This document shows positions 62,753-64,000 of a stretch of 64,000 bases of DNA, piece by piece (position 1 is the stretch's first letter; the number at the start of each line of letters is the position of its first letter). A model generated the notes under the pieces. It was given only the letters and a program-made list of their open reading frames with translations. It had not been told where the DNA came from and made no database searches. The DNA is from Pyxidicoccus xibeiensis (lineage in GTDB: Bacteria > Myxococcota > Myxococcia > Myxococcales > Myxococcaceae): NCBI RefSeq assembly GCF_024198175.1, contig NZ_JAJVKV010000004.1, positions 372,001-436,000 on the forward strand, read 5' to 3'. The position numbers were made by a program, and so were the translations under genes.

Positions 62753-64000
62753 ATGCGCTGGACGTGGCTGGCGGTGCTCGCACTGGTGGCAGGCTGCGAT
62801 GGCATCAAGCTGGAGGACCTCGTGAGGCAACACGAGGCGCTCACGCGCATCGTCCCGGAGCCACCCGGGGAGCGCTGCCCGCATGGCGGCCAGGCGGTGC
62901 TGTCCGGCCTGGACGGCGATGACGACGGCGTGCTCGGCAGCGCCGAAGTCACGGACACGACGTACGTGTGCACCACGTCGCTGATGCACCAGCAGCCAGA
63001 GCCCGCGGGGCTGAACTGCGAGCACGGCGGGCACGCCGTGCGGACCGGCCTGGACCTGGACGCGGACGGCCAGCTCGACGACGAGGAGGTTCGCCGCACC
63101 GAGTACATCTGCGCCACGGCCACGCCCGACGTGCTGGTACGCACGCAGCAGGTGCCTCCCGGGGAGCGGTGCCCCCACGGCGGGCACGTCTCCCACGCCG
63201 GGCGGGACCTGGACGGTGACGGCCTCCTGGAGGACGGGGAGATTACCCGAGAGGTGTACGGCTGCACGGAGCCAGAGCCGGTGCTCGCGCAGGTGCGGCC
63301 CCTGACGGAGCCTCCCTTCGTGTGCGCGATGGAGAGCACCCTCGTCGAGGCGGGTGTGGACATGGACCGGGATGGGGTGCTCGACCGCGAGGAGCTGCGG
63401 ACCTCCGTGCGACTCTGCGTGCTGCCCTCCCGGGCCCGGGTGCGCCAGCGGCCGGAGCCGGAGGGCGCGCGCTGCCCCAGGGGGGGCGCCGGGGTGGAGC
63501 TGGGACAGGACTCGAACGAGGATGGGACGCTCGAGGACTCCGAGGTCCAGGACACCCTGTACGTGTGCTACGAGACGGCGGCCTACGAGGGGGATTACGA
63601 GGTGCGCAGCGCGGCGGACCTCGCTGCGCTGCGAGCCGTCTCCCATATCCGGGGTGCGCTCAAGATCATCTGGGGGAGCGTCACGGAGGTGGTGCTCCCG
63701 GGACTGACCTTCGTGGAGGGCGACCTGGACATCAACCACAACCCGGCGCTGACACGGGTGGAGCTGCCGGGCCTGCGCTACGTGGGAGGGGGGCTGCACG
63801 TGGCGGACAGCGAGGGGCTCGTCACGCTGGTCATCGGCCCACCCGGTCCCGAGCCGGAGTGGCCGGTCAAGGTGGGTATGGACCTGCACGTGGGCGGCAA
63901 CCCCCAGCTCACGACGCTGGCCGGACTGACCGCCGTGGCCCCGCGGCGCGGCCTCCACATCGGCCACAACGCGGCGCTCGTGGATGCGCCGCGCTTCCCG
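62753..64000 (+). CDS. EF-hand/Receptor-L-like lipoprotein, array member 4 (3' end beyond window)
   Basis: Open from ATG 62753 (AGGAGGA 9 nt upstream) to the window edge, 416 codons. The lipobox is V-A-G-C, and DGIKLEDLVRQHEALTRI follows as in member 3. Five modules: loops DGDDDGVLGSAE, DLDADGQLDDEE, DLDGDGLLEDGE, DMDRDGVLDREE and DSNEDGTLEDSE, mostly canonical. The Receptor-L-like part begins near 281. The 38-nt spacing to member 3 fits one operon. The full length is probably similar to member 2. Confidence 0.8.
   Translation, partial: MRWTWLAVLALVAGCDGIKLEDLVRQHEALTRIVPEPPGERCPHGGQAVLSGLDGDDDGVLGSAEVTDTTYVCTTSLMHQQPEPAGLNCEHGGHAVRTGLDLDADGQLDDEEVRRTEYICATATPDVLVRTQQVPPGERCPHGGHVSHAGRDLDGDGLLEDGEITREVYGCTEPEPVLAQVRPLTEPPFVCAMESTLVEAGVDMDRDGVLDREELRTSVRLCVLPSRARVRQRPEPEGARCPRGGAGVELGQDSNEDGTLEDSEVQDTLYVCYETAAYEGDYEVRSAADLAALRAVSHIRGALKIIWGSVTEVVLPGLTFVEGDLDINHNPALTRVELPGLRYVGGGLHVADSEGLVTLVIGPPGPEPEWPVKVGMDLHVGGNPQLTTLAGLTAVAPRRGLHIGHNAALVDAPRFP

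Overview
The window is high-GC DNA with almost pure G/C third codon positions, dense gene packing and a large number of lipobox-bearing secreted proteins. Several families are typical of myxobacteria: MYXO-CTERM anchored proteins, MopE-type metal-binding modules, polymorphic lipoprotein toxins, Ser/Thr kinases and caspase-like peptidases. It most likely comes from a Myxococcota genome of the Myxococcus/Corallococcus/Pyxidicoccus type. I saw no rRNA, tRNA, CRISPR array, transposase or phage structural gene.

Left part (1-9.97 kb): a YkgJ-like protein cut by the window edge, a zinc-ribbon protein, a striking Pro-Lys-Leu repeat protein, an S41 peptidase lipoprotein, a molybdate transporter operon (modA-modB-modC, with a possible small ORF between modB and modC) divergent from a MarR regulator, an HtrA/DegP-type lipoprotein protease and a YdcF-like protein.

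9.98-17.05 kb: two tandem copies of a lipoprotein toxin-like gene followed, with an ATGA overlap, by a probable immunity gene. The copies are nearly identical except around the toxin tail/immunity head junction, which has diverged. This is the clearest sign of a polymorphic toxin system in the window.

17.3-28 kb: a beta-propeller lipoprotein, small zinc-ribbon and unknown proteins, an EEP-family lipoprotein, a MYXO-CTERM protein, a TetR regulator overlapping a DUF4336-like gene with two palindromic operator candidates, proS, a caspase-like peptidase, a membrane class III nucleotide cyclase, a metal-dependent hydrolase and thpR. 28-37 kb: a YiiX-like peptidase with a sigma-54 promoter candidate, two tandem MopE/propeller lipoproteins, a tam-like methyltransferase, a sialidase-fold protein and a small lipoprotein.

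37.3-42.2 kb: a complete branched-chain amino acid ABC operon (livK-H-M-G-F on the minus strand, every junction overlapping by 1 or 4 nt) with a leader hairpin at livK. 42.3-49.9 kb: two divergent YsnF/DUF2382-like stress proteins, a GAF-like Ser/Thr kinase, dnaK and grpE, and a protein with a histone H1-like tail. 50-53.2 kb: a modular secreted nuclease-like lipoprotein and a crystallin-J1-annotated family protein.

53.2-64 kb (right edge): four mutually compensated palindromes and a perfect hairpin lie in front of an ECF sigma factor gene. That gene overlaps a zinc-binding anti-sigma gene, which overlaps a secreted caspase-like protease with an EF-hand. Four tandem lipoproteins follow, built from Cys-flanked EF-hand-like modules plus Receptor-L-like repeats. 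All are on one strand with short gaps, so this looks like one large regulatory/surface locus and is the best candidate here for an undescribed system.
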